Assembly (NCBI RefSeq): GCF_014635305.1
Contig: NZ_BMCS01000001.1
Location: forward strand, 744,001 to 808,000
DNA length: 64,000 nt
Reading direction: 5' to 3'
From: Williamsia phyllosphaerae
Lineage (GTDB): Bacteria > Actinomycetota > Actinomycetes > Mycobacteriales > Mycobacteriaceae
The notes under the pieces are model-generated. The model made no database searches. It had not been told where the DNA came from and saw only the letters and a list, made by a program, of their open reading frames with translations. Both the position numbers and the translations under genes were made by a program. The first letter of the stretch is position 1, and each line of letters begins with the position of its first letter. Shown one piece after another: positions 22,617 through 32,375 of the stretch.

Positions 22617-23686
22617 CGACCTCTCCTGGCTTGTACGACCAGCAGCCAGATGAGGTAGAGGCCGCCCACCGACACCGTCACCGCTCCCACCGGGAGCTGC
22701 GCGGGCGCGACGATCTTCTGTGCGATCAGGTCGCTGAACAACAGCAGGAACGCCCCCATCACGGCTGAGGAGACCATGCCGACCCCGGGTGCGCCGGTCA
22801 GTCGTCGGGCCAGCTGCGGTGCGGCCAGCGCGACGAAGGCGATCGGGCCGGCGGCCGCGGTCGCGACGGCCACCAGGATCACCCCGACGACGAAGTACGC
22901 GATGCGGGCCCGTTCGGGTCGGACGCCAAGGGCGCCCGCCGCGTCGTCGCCCATCTGCAGGATCGGCAGCTGCGGGCCGATGGCGACGAGCGCGACCAGA
23001 GCGATCGCGACGCACACCAGGACCGGGTACAGCTGCCCCCACTCGAGCCCGTTGAGCGACCCCTGCTGCCAGATCGACGCCGTGATCGCCTGCTGCAGTT
23101 TGATCTTGATGATGATCCACTGGTTCACCGAGCTCAGCACGGCGCCGACCGCGATGCCCACCACGATGAGACGGAACCCCGCGACGCCGTTCTTGTAGGC
23201 CAGCGAGTAGACGACGGCCGCGGTGATCAGTCCTCCGATCATCGCCCCGGCCGCGGTCGTGTAGTAGCTGCCGCCGAGCATGCCGATGGCCACCAGGGCG
23301 CCGGTGTAGGCGCCGATCTCGAACCCGATGACGTCGGGACTGCCCAGGGGGTTGCGGGTGAGCGCCTGGAAGATCGCACCCGAGATGCCCAGGGCCGCAC
23401 CGATGACCAGCGCGAGCAGGATTCGCGGCATCCGGTAGTCCAGGACGACGACCTCGTCGAAGCTGTGGTTCTGACCGGTCAACACCTCGACCACGCCCGC
23501 GGGCGAGACCGGGTACTCACCGACACCGAGGGCGAAGACCGCCAGCACCAGTGCGCCGACGCCGAGGACGGACAGGACGGTGATGGTGCGCCACGACGCC
23601 CGCATCGACACCCGCGGTCCGCGACGGAGCACGAATTGGCGCGAGCCGAAATCGACGGGAGGCGGGCTTTTCTCGGGCGCGGTCAC
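22613..23686 (-). CDS. Iron-siderophore ABC importer permease, FecCD family (second)
   Basis: 357 residues with many hydrophobic helices, the FecCD/BtuC fold. It would form the membrane channel for a ferric siderophore with the adjacent permease. Family features are visible: an N-terminal RMPRILLALVIGAALG segment, ALTRNPLGSPDVIG, and AGPIAFVALAAPQLARRL near the C-terminus. The GTG start (VTAPEKSPPPV) overlaps the upstream permease stop as GTGA. The C-terminus overlaps the ATPase start. The cytoplasmic N-terminal extension of about 30 residues is proline-rich and basic. Confidence 0.92.
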   Translation of the reverse strand: MTAPEKSPPPVDFGSRQFVLRRGPRVSMRASWRTITVLSVLGVGALVLAVFALGVGEYPVSPAGVVEVLTGQNHSFDEVVVLDYRMPRILLALVIGAALGISGAIFQALTRNPLGSPDVIGFEIGAYTGALVAIGMLGGSYYTTAAGAMIGGLITAAVVYSLAYKNGVAGFRLIVVGIAVGAVLSSVNQWIIIKIKLQQAITASIWQQGSLNGLEWGQLYPVLVCVAIALVALVAIGPQLPILQMGDDAAGALGVRPERARIAYFVVGVILVAVATAAAGPIAFVALAAPQLARRLTGAPGVGMVSSAVMGAFLLLFSDLIAQKIVAPAQLPVGAVTVSVGGLYLIWLLVVQARRGR

Positions 23687-24744
23687 AGGCCTGTCGCATT
23701 CGAGCGGCGGATGAGCCAGATCAGCACGGGCGCACCGACGAACGCGGTGACGATGCCGACCGGGAGTTCGCCCGGGGGGATGATGACGCGACCGACGATG
23801 TCGGCGGCGAGCATGAGCGAGGGCGCCGCGAAGACGCAGTAGGCGCAGATCCAGCGCCAATCCGGGCCGGTGAACCACCGGACGGCGTGCGGCACCATCA
23901 GGCCGACGAACCCGATCGGCCCGGCCGCGGCGGTGGCCGAGCCCGCGAGCAGTGTCACGGCCACGAGTCCGAGGACACGGGTGCGTCTGACGTTGCCGCC
24001 CATCGCGGCGGCGAGGTCGTCGCCCAGCGCGACGGCGTTGAGGGACCGGCTGACGAAGATCGACAGCACCACCCCGACGACGACGAACGGCAGGATCACC
24101 CAGACCACCGACATCGGGCGGCCGTCGAAGGCACCGGCGTCCCAGAACCGCAGTTGGTCGAAGGCGCGGGGGTTGCGCAGCCGGATCGTGTACCCCACGC
24201 CGTCCATCACGGCGCCGATGGCGACGCCGGCGAGCAGCACCCGCACCGGGGTGGCCTCGGCGCGGCCGGTCATGCCGACGAGGAAGACGAACACCATCGA
24301 CACCAGGGCGCCGAGGAAGGCGAACCAGATGTAGGACATCACCGAGGTCAGTCCACCGAACGCGATCGCCGACACCACGAACAGGCTCGCGCCGGAGTTG
24401 ATGCCGAGGATCTGGGTGTCGGCGAGCGGGTTACGGGTGACGCCCTGGATGAGCGCTCCGCACAGTCCGAGGGCGAGGCCCACGACGATGCCCAGGACGG
24501 TGCGGGGGATCCGCAGATCGTGCACGATCCACTCGTTGCCGGTGTCGGTGTAGTTCGTCAGGGCTCGCCACACCGTGCCGAGACCGACGGACTCGGTGCC
24601 AATGGCGAGACTGAGCACGCACATCACGACCAGGACCGTGGCAGCCACGAACAAGCCCGCCCATCGGCGTCGCCCGAGGTCGGCCGGTGCGCCGCCCGCG
24701 GGTGCGGGGGCAGCGAGGTCGGACGGACCCAGGGTCGACACCAC
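23683..24744 (-). CDS. Iron-siderophore ABC importer permease, FecCD family (first)
   Basis: 353 residues, multi-pass, FecCD family. Motifs: LRIPRTVLGIVVGLALGLCG, GVTRNPLADTQILG and AGPIGFVGLMVPHAVR. It is the partner of the permease at 22613-23686. The GTG at 24744 begins 9 nt after the SIP stop codon. No substrate-binding lipoprotein gene accompanies the permeases in this operon, so the binding protein must be encoded elsewhere or lie outside the window. Confidence 0.92.
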   Translation of the reverse strand: MVSTLGPSDLAAPAPAGGAPADLGRRRWAGLFVAATVLVVMCVLSLAIGTESVGLGTVWRALTNYTDTGNEWIVHDLRIPRTVLGIVVGLALGLCGALIQGVTRNPLADTQILGINSGASLFVVSAIAFGGLTSVMSYIWFAFLGALVSMVFVFLVGMTGRAEATPVRVLLAGVAIGAVMDGVGYTIRLRNPRAFDQLRFWDAGAFDGRPMSVVWVILPFVVVGVVLSIFVSRSLNAVALGDDLAAAMGGNVRRTRVLGLVAVTLLAGSATAAAGPIGFVGLMVPHAVRWFTGPDWRWICAYCVFAAPSLMLAADIVGRVIIPPGELPVGIVTAFVGAPVLIWLIRRSNATGL

Positions 24745-24753
24745 GCTCGTCGC

Positions 24754-25632
24754 CTAGAGACCCGCGCGCTCGAGCGCGAGGTCGAATTCCTCCGAGGCGA
24801 CCTTGTCGCCCTTGCCGTCGGCGAGTGCGCGCTCATAGACCGCGACCAGCTCGTCGCTCATCGACTCGAACTTGCGGTCCCAGGTCTCGGAGTCGAAGCG
24901 CCAGTAGCCGATGATGTCGAACTGCGCGGGGGTGAACCCGTACTGCGAGCGGAGGTTCTTGCGGATCTGCCGCGACGGCAACGCCTCACCGGCGAACCAG
25001 CAGTAGCCGCGGCCCTCGGGATGGACGACATCGCCGACCAGGGCGGTGAGCGCACTCTGCGCGTATCCGTTGCCGGTGCCCACCGACGTCACCAGCTCGA
25101 CGCCCTCGCGGCGGGGGAGATAGGCCAGATCGGAGTCGTCCCCCACCTCGACTATGGCCGTCGCACGGGTTCCCGCGGGCAGTTCGTCGAGGATCCGGGC
25201 GAGGGCGGGCAGACCCGAGAGGTCGGCGACCAGCAGTTGCCAGTCGGTGTCGGCCGGGGGCCGGTACCAACTCCGTGCGTGCGCCAGCACGACCTGATCG
25301 CCGCGCTCGACCGACCGCACCCAGTCGCTGGCCACCCCGCGTTCGTGCACGACGAAGTCGACGGTGATCTGTCGGGGGCCGGGTCCGCGCAGTCGCACGG
25401 TGTAGTTCCGGCCGGGCGGGGCGGTGTCGACATCGAAGTAGGCCCACACGCCGTCACGCTGCTCCATCGCGGGCGGGCAGTTGCGCCCGTCGGACGGGAA
25501 GTAGATCCCGACCGCGTCGTCGCCGGCATCGGGCAGACCCAGATCCGCGAGATCCGGCACGTCGAACACGACGCGACGCAGGCGTGGGGTCAGGTCGGTG
25601 ATGGCCACGACGGCTCCGAACACGGTTCCCAT
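24754..25632 (-). CDS. Siderophore-interacting protein (SIP, flavin-dependent ferric-siderophore reductase)
   Basis: 292 residues, ViuB/YqjH-like. Such proteins use FAD and NAD(P)H to reduce Fe(III)-siderophore and release iron in the cytoplasm. It has the flavin-binding barrel (RNYTVRLR near residue 82), DFVVHERGVASDW and a C-terminal NAD-binding half ending in GYWR (near 245). It is the first gene of the leftward uptake operon. The ATG at 25632 lies only 4 nt from an iron box and no ribosome site precedes it, so the mRNA is probably leaderless. Confidence 0.9.
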   Translation of the reverse strand: MGTVFGAVVAITDLTPRLRRVVFDVPDLADLGLPDAGDDAVGIYFPSDGRNCPPAMEQRDGVWAYFDVDTAPPGRNYTVRLRGPGPRQITVDFVVHERGVASDWVRSVERGDQVVLAHARSWYRPPADTDWQLLVADLSGLPALARILDELPAGTRATAIVEVGDDSDLAYLPRREGVELVTSVGTGNGYAQSALTALVGDVVHPEGRGYCWFAGEALPSRQIRKNLRSQYGFTPAQFDIIGYWRFDSETWDRKFESMSDELVAVYERALADGKGDKVASEEFDLALERAGL

Positions 25633-25636
25633 GAAC

Positions 25637-25655
25637 GTAGGCTAGCCTAAGTATC
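25637..25655 (-). promoter_or_regulatory. Iron box half-match at the SIP operon promoter
   Basis: The core TAGGCTAGCCTA (25638-25649) is a perfect 12-bp palindrome. It matches the left and central parts of the iron-box consensus, but its right end has decayed (about 12 of 19 overall). It sits directly upstream of the SIP start, where it would overlap the -10 region of a leaderless promoter. Control by IdeR/DmdR is inferred from the motif and the gene function. Confidence 0.6.
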
Positions 25656-25692
25656 TCGGCGACCGGTCGGCGGGCGAACCCGGGCATTAAAA

Positions 25693-25741
25693 AGCTTCGA
25701 CCGAGCTGCCGGGTCGGGGGTCTGGCAGCTCAGCCGAAGCT
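25693..25741. terminator. Two-step hairpin between the SIP promoter and fadA2
   Basis: AGCTTCG (25693) pairs with CGAAGCT (ending 25741), and GAGCTGCC pairs with GGCAGCTC inside it, separated by 3-nt internal loops. All bases in both steps match. It lies after the fadA2 terminator and upstream of the SIP promoter, so it may insulate the iron operon from fadA2 read-through. Confidence 0.5.
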
Positions 25742-25804
25742 GTCTTGGATATCGAGTGACGCCCGTCAGGCGTTACACATTTCTCTGAAATTGTTTCGCC
25801 GGTG

Positions 25805-25851
25805 CCGTGACCTGCGCAAACCCCTCGGAAGTCACTCCGCGCAGGTCACGG
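25805..25851 (-). terminator. Terminator hairpin after fadA2
   Basis: CCGTGACCTGCGC at 25805-25817 pairs perfectly with GCGCAGGTCACGG at 25839-25851, 14 nt from the fadA2 stop. There is no U-tract, which is common in actinobacteria. Confidence 0.65.
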
Positions 25852-25865
25852 TCACCGACGGGTGA

Positions 25866-27197
25866 TCAGGCCTCGACGATGGCGGTGACGCCCTGGCCGC
25901 CGGCGGCGCAGATCGAGATCAATGCGCGGCCGCCACCGTTGGCGTGCAGCTGCTTGGCCGTCTGGGCGACGATGCGTCCGCCGGTCGCGGCGAAGGGGTG
26001 CCCGGCCGCGAGGGACGAGCCGTTGACGTTGAGCTTGGCGCGGTCGATCGACCCCAGGGCCGCGTCGAGGCCGAGACGTCCCTTGCAGTACTCGTCGGAC
26101 TCGAAGGCCGCGAGCGTGCAGAGCACGACCGATGCGAACGCCTCGTGGATCTCGTAGTAGTCGAAGTCCTGCAGCGTGAGGCCGTTGCGCTCGAGCAGAC
26201 GCGGGATCGCGTAGGTGGGCGCCATCAGCAGGCCGTCGGGCCCGTTGATGTAGTCGACCGCGGCGGTCTCGACGTCGACCAGGTGCGCGAGCACCGGGAG
26301 GTTCTTCTCCGCGGCCCACTCGTCGCTGGACAGCAGCACGGCCGACGCACCGTCGGTGAGCGGGGTCGAGTTGCCCGCGGTCATGGTCGCGTCGCCGAGT
26401 CCGACGCCGAAGACCGGCTTGAGCTTGGCCAGCTTCTCCACCGAGCTGTCCGGACGCAGGTTCTCGTCGCGGGTCAGGCCCAGGAACGGCGTGATCAGGT
26501 CGTCGAAGAAGCCCGCGTCGTACGCCTTGGCCATGTTCTGGTGGCTGGCCGCGGCGAGCGCGTCCTGATCGGCGCGCTTGATGCCGAACTCCTTGGCCGT
26601 GATGGCGGCGTGGTCGCCCATCGACATGCCGGTGCGCGGCTCGCCGTTCTTGGGGATCTCGATGCCGATCTTGGGCAGCAGTGCGGCGATCGCCTTGAGG
26701 CGGTCGCCGGTGCTGCGGGCCCGGTTGACCTCCAGCAGCGCCTTGCGCAGCGGCTCGGAGACGCCGATGGGCGCGTCGGAGGTGGTGTCGACGCCACCGC
26801 CGATGCCGGCGTCGTACTTGCCGGTGGCGATGCCGTCGGCGACGAGCGAGATGGCCGAGAGACCGGTGCCGCAGGCGTGCTGGACGTCGATGCCCGGGGT
26901 GTACGGCGACAGCGCCGAGCCGAGGACGGACTCGCGGATCAGGTTGAAGTCGCGCGAGTGCTTGAGGACGGCACCGCCTGCGACCATGCCCAGACGCTCA
27001 CCCTGCAGACCGAAACGGCTCACGAGGCCGTTGAGGGTGGCGGTGAACATGTCCTGGTTGCTGGCCTTGGCGTAGGCCTTGTCCTGGCGGGCAAACGGGA
27101 TTCGGTTGCCGCCGACGATCGCGACCGGCCGAACCGTCTTCGCCTTGGCGGCGCCGGACTTGGCTCGAGTGCTCTTGGATGTTCCTGCTGTTGCCAC
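25866..27197 (-). CDS. fadA2: Acetyl-CoA acyltransferase / thiolase (FadA2-like)
   Basis: 443 residues, thiolase superfamily. It catalyses thiolytic cleavage or condensation of acyl-CoA. Catalytic residues are visible: Cys in QHACGTG, NEXXA-type HEAF, GHP in SLAAGHPF, and the second Cys in ICAAGGQG. It has an N-terminal extension rich in Ala, Lys and Ser (about 25 residues) before the fold starts at VRPVAIVGGNRIPF. It is divergent from fabG4-htdX, the same arrangement as M. tuberculosis Rv0243 with Rv0242c-Rv0241c. The start is GTG at 27197. The shared promoter region carries a perfect TetR-type operator. Confidence 0.92.
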   Translation of the reverse strand: MATAGTSKSTRAKSGAAKAKTVRPVAIVGGNRIPFARQDKAYAKASNQDMFTATLNGLVSRFGLQGERLGMVAGGAVLKHSRDFNLIRESVLGSALSPYTPGIDVQHACGTGLSAISLVADGIATGKYDAGIGGGVDTTSDAPIGVSEPLRKALLEVNRARSTGDRLKAIAALLPKIGIEIPKNGEPRTGMSMGDHAAITAKEFGIKRADQDALAAASHQNMAKAYDAGFFDDLITPFLGLTRDENLRPDSSVEKLAKLKPVFGVGLGDATMTAGNSTPLTDGASAVLLSSDEWAAEKNLPVLAHLVDVETAAVDYINGPDGLLMAPTYAIPRLLERNGLTLQDFDYYEIHEAFASVVLCTLAAFESDEYCKGRLGLDAALGSIDRAKLNVNGSSLAAGHPFAATGGRIVAQTAKQLHANGGGRALISICAAGGQGVTAIVEA

Positions 27198-27238
27198 TGC
27201 TGATCTCCCCGGGTGTCGGATGGAAGCTATAGCGTATT

Positions 27239-27254
27239 CTTACTCGCGAGTAAG
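27239..27254. promoter_or_regulatory. Palindromic operator in the fadA2 / fabG4 divergent promoter
   Basis: CTTACTCGCGAGTAAG is a perfect 16-bp palindrome midway between the fadA2 start (27197) and the fabG4 start (27335). It has the pattern CTTAC-N6-GTAAG. The same pattern and spacing recur at 39292-39308, just upstream of the TetR gene at 38626-39252, so that TetR is the candidate regulator. Confidence 0.7.
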
Positions 27255-27334
27255 TTACTTGTCGAACCCCGCCGGGTGCCAATGCGCAACCGCCGGGTGG
27301 GGTGGGGAAAACCAAACCAACAAGGAGTCATGAC

Positions 27335-28690
27335 GTGGCAAACACCGGCCTGTACTCGCAATTCGTTCATTCTCTTCCGGGCGCGTTCATCGCCAAGCAG
27401 GCGGGTCTGCCCGTGCCGCCGCCGCTGCGTCGGTACAAGCCGTCGGACCCGGCGCTGACCGGTCCGGTCCTGCTCGGCGGGTCCGGCCGGCTGATCGAGC
27501 CCCTGCGCGAGCTGCTCGACACCCCCGACTATGAGGTGATTCACAACAACGTCACCGGCAAGTCGGCCGACAAGTTCGGCGCCGTGGTCCTCGACGCCAC
27601 CGGCATCACCTCCCCGGCCGACCTCAAGGAGCTCTACGAGTTCTTCACACCGACGCTGCGGTCGGTCACCCCGTCCGCACGCTTCCTGGTGCTGGGAACC
27701 ACGCCCGAGCTGATCACCGACCCGAACGAGCGCATCGCGCAGCGCGCACTCGAGGGCTTCACCCGCTCGCTGGGCAAGGAGCTGCTCAAGGGCGCCACCG
27801 TGCAGCTCGTCTACGTCGCCCCCGACGCCCCGACCGGTCTGTCCGGCCTGGAGTCGACCGTCCGCTTCGTCCTCTCGGCCAAGTCGACCTTCGTCGACGC
27901 GCAGGTCATCCGCATCGGGACCGGTGAGGCCACCCCGCCCGCGAACTGGGACAAGCCCCTCGAAGGCCGCGTCGCCGTCGTCACCGGTGCCGCACGCGGT
28001 ATCGGCGCGACCATCGCCGAGGTCCTGGCCCGCGACGGTGCCCACGTCATCGTCGCCGACATCCCCGCCGCCGGTGAGGCGCTGTCGAAGACCGCGAACA
28101 AGGTCAAGGGGACCGCGTTCCCGGTCGACGTCACCGCCGCCGATGCGGGCGCGACCCTGGCCGAGCTGGCCAAGGAGCGCTTCGGTGGCATCGACATCAT
28201 CGTCAACAACGCGGGCATCACGCGCGACAAGCTGCTCGCCAACATGGACGCCTCCCGCTGGGACTCGGTCATCGCCGTGAACCTGCTGGCACCGCAGAAG
28301 CTGGTCGACGACCTCATCGCCGCCGACGCGTTGAAGTCCGGTGGCGCGGTCATCGACGTCTCGTCGATCGCCGGCATCGCGGGCAACCGCGGCCAGACCA
28401 ACTACGGCACCTCGAAGGCCGGCGTCATCGGGCTGGTCGACGCCTACGCGCCGATCCTGGCCGAGAAGGGCATCACCATCAACGCGGTGGCCCCGGGCTT
28501 CATCGAGACCGCCATGACCGCCGCGATCCCGCTGGCCACCCGTGAGGCGGGCCGCCTGATGAGCTCGCTGCAGCAGGGCGGTCAGACCGTCGACGTCGCC
28601 GAGACCGTGGCGTACTTCGCGAGCCCGGCGTCGTCGGCCGTGACCGGCAACGTGGTCCGCGTGTGCGGCCAGGCCCTGCTGGGTGCCTGA
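27335..28690 (+). CDS. fabG4: High-molecular-weight beta-ketoacyl-CoA/ACP reductase (FabG4-like)
   Basis: 451 residues, close to the roughly 454 of mycobacterial FabG4. An N-terminal flavodoxin-like domain (about 1-210) precedes a classical SDR reductase domain with GAARGIG (NAD(H) binding), NNAG, SSIAG and YGTSK (Ser-Tyr-Lys). It reduces 3-ketoacyl thioesters. The GTG at 27335 follows AAGGAG by 8 nt and gives [11 protein letters not shown], the typical family start. The htdX start follows the stop by one base, so the two are co-transcribed. Confidence 0.93.
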   Translation: MANTGLYSQFVHSLPGAFIAKQAGLPVPPPLRRYKPSDPALTGPVLLGGSGRLIEPLRELLDTPDYEVIHNNVTGKSADKFGAVVLDATGITSPADLKELYEFFTPTLRSVTPSARFLVLGTTPELITDPNERIAQRALEGFTRSLGKELLKGATVQLVYVAPDAPTGLSGLESTVRFVLSAKSTFVDAQVIRIGTGEATPPANWDKPLEGRVAVVTGAARGIGATIAEVLARDGAHVIVADIPAAGEALSKTANKVKGTAFPVDVTAADAGATLAELAKERFGGIDIIVNNAGITRDKLLANMDASRWDSVIAVNLLAPQKLVDDLIAADALKSGGAVIDVSSIAGIAGNRGQTNYGTSKAGVIGLVDAYAPILAEKGITINAVAPGFIETAMTAAIPLATREAGRLMSSLQQGGQTVDVAETVAYFASPASSAVTGNVVRVCGQALLGA

Positions 28691-28691
28691 G

Positions 28692-29570
28692 ATGGCAACC
28701 GTCGCGCTCACGCGCCTCCCCGCGACCTCGGACGTCTACCGCAGCGCCGTGTTGGGAATGCTCCCCGGCATCGGCAAGAGCGGCCCGGTGCGTCCCGACG
28801 CATCGCTGCCCGACACCACCTACACGGTGTCGAACCTGACCACCGACGCCGACCAGGTCCGCGCGTACTGCTCGGCCACCGGTCTGCAGTTCGGTGAGTT
28901 CCTGCCGCTGACGTTCCCGTTCGTCGCACAGTTCCCGCTGATGATGCAGACGATGGTCGCCAAGGCTTTTCCGTTCGGCGCGGTCGGTTCGGTGCATCTG
29001 GAGAACCGCATCCACCGGCTGCGCCCGATCTCGATCGGTGAGCCGCTGTCCATCGCCACGCACGCGGAGAAGTTGCGCGAGCACCGCAAGGGCATCCTCG
29101 TCGACGTGGTCAGCCGCATCAGCGTGGGTACCGAGTTGGTGACCGAGCAGGTCTCGACGCTGCTCAGCCAGCAGCGCACGAGCCTGTCCGACGGCGAGCG
29201 TTCCGCGCCGCCGAAGGATCATCGTCCGCCGGCACCGGATGTCTCCCTCGCGGTCGACCTGGGGCGCATCCGCGCCTACGCCGGGGCCAGCGGTGACAGG
29301 AACCCGATCCACATGGCGAACCTGACCGCGAAGGCGTTCGGTTTCCCCCGTGCCATCGCGCACGGGATGTGGACCGCAGCAGCAATTCTGGGCAGCATCG
29401 AGGCGCACCTGCCCGACGATGTCGTCTACGAGGCGAAGTTCGGCAAGCCGATCCTGTTGCCCGCCAAGGTCAACGGATACGTCGACGCGGTCGGTGACGG
29501 CTATGACGTGTCGGTTCTCAACCGCAGCAAGGGCTACCCGCACCTGACCGGCACCCTGCGCGGCGCCTGA
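28692..29570 (+). CDS. htdX: (R)-3-hydroxyacyl dehydratase of the MaoC family (HtdX-like)
   Basis: 292 residues. An N-terminal half lacking the hydratase motif is followed by a MaoC hot-dog domain with GDRNPIHM and AIAHGM, which contain the catalytic Asp and His. It would dehydrate or hydrate the 3-hydroxyacyl thioester made by FabG4, so the pair performs two consecutive steps in fatty-acid elongation or a related pathway. The order fabG4-htdX with divergent fadA2 is conserved in mycobacteria. The ATG at 28692 is preferred; an upstream GTG at 28683 overlaps fabG4. Confidence 0.9.
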   Translation: MATVALTRLPATSDVYRSAVLGMLPGIGKSGPVRPDASLPDTTYTVSNLTTDADQVRAYCSATGLQFGEFLPLTFPFVAQFPLMMQTMVAKAFPFGAVGSVHLENRIHRLRPISIGEPLSIATHAEKLREHRKGILVDVVSRISVGTELVTEQVSTLLSQQRTSLSDGERSAPPKDHRPPAPDVSLAVDLGRIRAYAGASGDRNPIHMANLTAKAFGFPRAIAHGMWTAAAILGSIEAHLPDDVVYEAKFGKPILLPAKVNGYVDAVGDGYDVSVLNRSKGYPHLTGTLRGA

Positions 29571-29588
29571 CCGCGCTCGATCGACATG

Positions 29589-29624
29589 AACTCCCCGTCG
29601 TGATCTATGTCACGGCGGGGAGTT
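29589..29624 (+). terminator. Terminator hairpin after htdX
   Basis: AACTCCCCGTCGTGA pairs with TCACGGCGGGGAGTT (one mismatch in 15 bp) around a 6-nt loop, 18 nt after the htdX stop. Confidence 0.85.
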
Positions 29625-29703
29625 CGTGCATCTAGGTTGTTCGTTACGACTACACAATCAATGAGCTCGAAGACGTCGGGCCGATCACGAAGGAGTGAGT
29701 TCC

Positions 29704-30282
29704 ATGGCTGCAGATTTCATCGACAAGGCACAGAACAAGGCGCAGGAAGTCGCCGGCGAGGCCAAGAAGGCGGTCGGTGACGCCACCGACAACGACGACC
29801 TCAAGGCCGAGGGCACCGCCGACAAGGCCGGCGCCAAGACCAAGCAGGCCGGCGCCAAGGTTTCCGACGCCGCCGAGGATGCCAAGGACGCCGCCGCCGA
29901 CGTCGCCGACGAGGCGAAGGACAAGGCCGAAGATGTCGCGTCTGACGTGAAGGCTCAGGCCAAGGATGTCAAAGCCAAGGCCGAAGACGCCGCGCAGGAC
30001 GCCAAGGAGCAGGCGAAGGACGTCGCCCAGGACGCGAAGGTCAAGGCAGACGAGGTCGCAGACAAGGCCAAGGACGCCGCCGCCGACGCGAAGGCCCAGG
30101 CCAAGGACGTCGCGCAGAACGCCGAGAAGAAGGCGAACGAGGTGGCCGACAAGGTCGCGTCGAACATCCGCAGCATCGACAGCAATGACGTCGAGAAGGC
30201 CGCGACCAACCCGGCGGTCATCGCGGGCATCGTGGCGGTCATCGCCGGCATCATCGCGGCGATCGTGATCAAGCGCCGCTGA
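29704..30282 (+). CDS. LEA/CsbD-like Lys-Ala-Asp-rich repeat protein with a C-terminal membrane anchor
   Basis: 192 residues built almost entirely from K, A, D, E, V and Q. The first 45 residues resemble CsbD-type stress proteins ([26 protein letters not shown]). Residues 45-150 are 11-residue-like amphipathic repeats ([20 protein letters not shown]), as in group 3 LEA proteins. The last 25 residues are a hydrophobic helix ([18 protein letters not shown]) ending KRR, a likely tail anchor. GAAGGAG precedes the ATG. A role in desiccation or membrane protection is inferred from composition only. The gene is monocistronic between two strong terminators. Confidence 0.85.
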   Translation: MAADFIDKAQNKAQEVAGEAKKAVGDATDNDDLKAEGTADKAGAKTKQAGAKVSDAAEDAKDAAADVADEAKDKAEDVASDVKAQAKDVKAKAEDAAQDAKEQAKDVAQDAKVKADEVADKAKDAAADAKAQAKDVAQNAEKKANEVADKVASNIRSIDSNDVEKAATNPAVIAGIVAVIAGIIAAIVIKRR

Positions 30283-30295
30283 CCCCGACGCAATC

Positions 30296-30355
30296 CGCTC
30301 CACTTTCGTTGAAACGCTCCGGTTGCAACCGGAGCGTTTCGATGTAAGTGGAGCG
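30296..30355. terminator. Very long nested hairpin between the LEA-like and aldo-keto reductase genes
   Basis: The outer arms CGCTCCACTT (30296-30305) and AAGTGGAGCG (30346-30355) match perfectly. The inner 30 bp (30311-30340) is a perfect palindrome with arms GAAACGCTCCGGTTG and its complement. The 5-nt joints between arms are mostly G-U or Watson-Crick compatible. The hairpin starts 13 nt after the LEA-like stop codon, so termination is the simplest reading, but GGAGCGTTT is repeated at 30331 and 30350 in front of the reductase, so an operator role is possible. Confidence 0.75.
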
Positions 30356-30388
30356 TTTGTGTCTGAGGGAGGCCGGTACAACGGAGGT

Positions 30389-31366
<978 letters not shown>

Positions 31367-31457
31367 GTTTCGGCACGGTCGGTAGGTTGTTTCGGCACGC
31401 TCGGCGGGGTGTGGACAACTCAAACCGATTGTTGGACCTCCGGTTTAGACTGTGATC

Positions 31458-32375
31458 ATGATTGACGGGGGTCGGGCGGAGCAGAAGGATGCGCCGGAGC
31501 AGTTCGCGCACGTCGGCGACATCCGACTGTGCCACCAGGTCTTCGGTGCCGAGGGCGACCCGACCGTCGTGCTGATCATGGGTCTCGGGCTCGACATGCT
31601 GTGGTGGCGCGACGAGTTCTGCGAGGACCTGGTCGGCCGCGGCTTCCGCGTCATCCGGTTCGACAACCGTGACGTCGGCCGTTCGACACATCTGTCCGGC
31701 CCGGCGCCCACCGCGTGGCAGTACCTCCGCCGGTCGGCGCCGGTGACCTACTCACTCGAGGACATGGCCGACGACACCGCGGGGCTCATCCGGGCGGTCG
31801 CACCCCGCGGCGCCCACATCGTGGGCGTCTCGCTGGGCTCGTTCATCGCCCAGCAGACCGCGATCCGGCATCCCGACCTGACACGATCGCTCGTCTCGAT
31901 CATGGGCCGCCCGGGTGATCGTCGAAACGGGAAGTCGTCCAAGCGCTATCTGCTGTCCGGGCTGCGGGCCCCGAAACCCGACCCGGTCGACGAGATGGTC
32001 GCTGCGTTCGAGCGGATCGGATCCCGCGACCGGACCGAGGCCGACGAGAACGACGTCCGCACGATCATGCCGCGCTCGCTGGCCCGATCAGGCGGCGACG
32101 ACACCGGTTCCGGGCGGCAGATCGCGGCGATCTTCGCCGAGGCCGACCGCACCCGCGGCCTCCGGGACCTGCGGATCCCGGCCCTGGTGATCCACGGCGA
32201 CGCCGACCGGGTCATCGCCCCGTCCGGCGGACGGGCCACCGCGGCCGCGATACCGAGCGCCGAGTTGTTGACGATCCCGGGGATGGGCCACGATCTGGCC
32301 CGGCGGCACTGGGACGTCGTGCTCGACGGGATCGAGGCCACGGTCCGCCGCGCGGAGGCGACGACCTCAGCCTGA
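31458..32375 (+). CDS. Alpha/beta hydrolase
   Basis: 305 residues, alpha/beta hydrolase fold. The nucleophile elbow is GVSLGS, the acid is in HGDADRVI and the His is in GMGHDL. The oxyanion segment is IMGLGLDMLWW. There is no signal peptide, so it is cytoplasmic. The substrate is unknown; sequences of this kind are often annotated as esterases or epoxide hydrolases. ATG 31458 is preferred over GTG 31452. The last 9 nt overlap the convergent MarR gene. Confidence 0.88.
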   Translation: MIDGGRAEQKDAPEQFAHVGDIRLCHQVFGAEGDPTVVLIMGLGLDMLWWRDEFCEDLVGRGFRVIRFDNRDVGRSTHLSGPAPTAWQYLRRSAPVTYSLEDMADDTAGLIRAVAPRGAHIVGVSLGSFIAQQTAIRHPDLTRSLVSIMGRPGDRRNGKSSKRYLLSGLRAPKPDPVDEMVAAFERIGSRDRTEADENDVRTIMPRSLARSGGDDTGSGRQIAAIFAEADRTRGLRDLRIPALVIHGDADRVIAPSGGRATAAAIPSAELLTIPGMGHDLARRHWDVVLDGIEATVRRAEATTSA

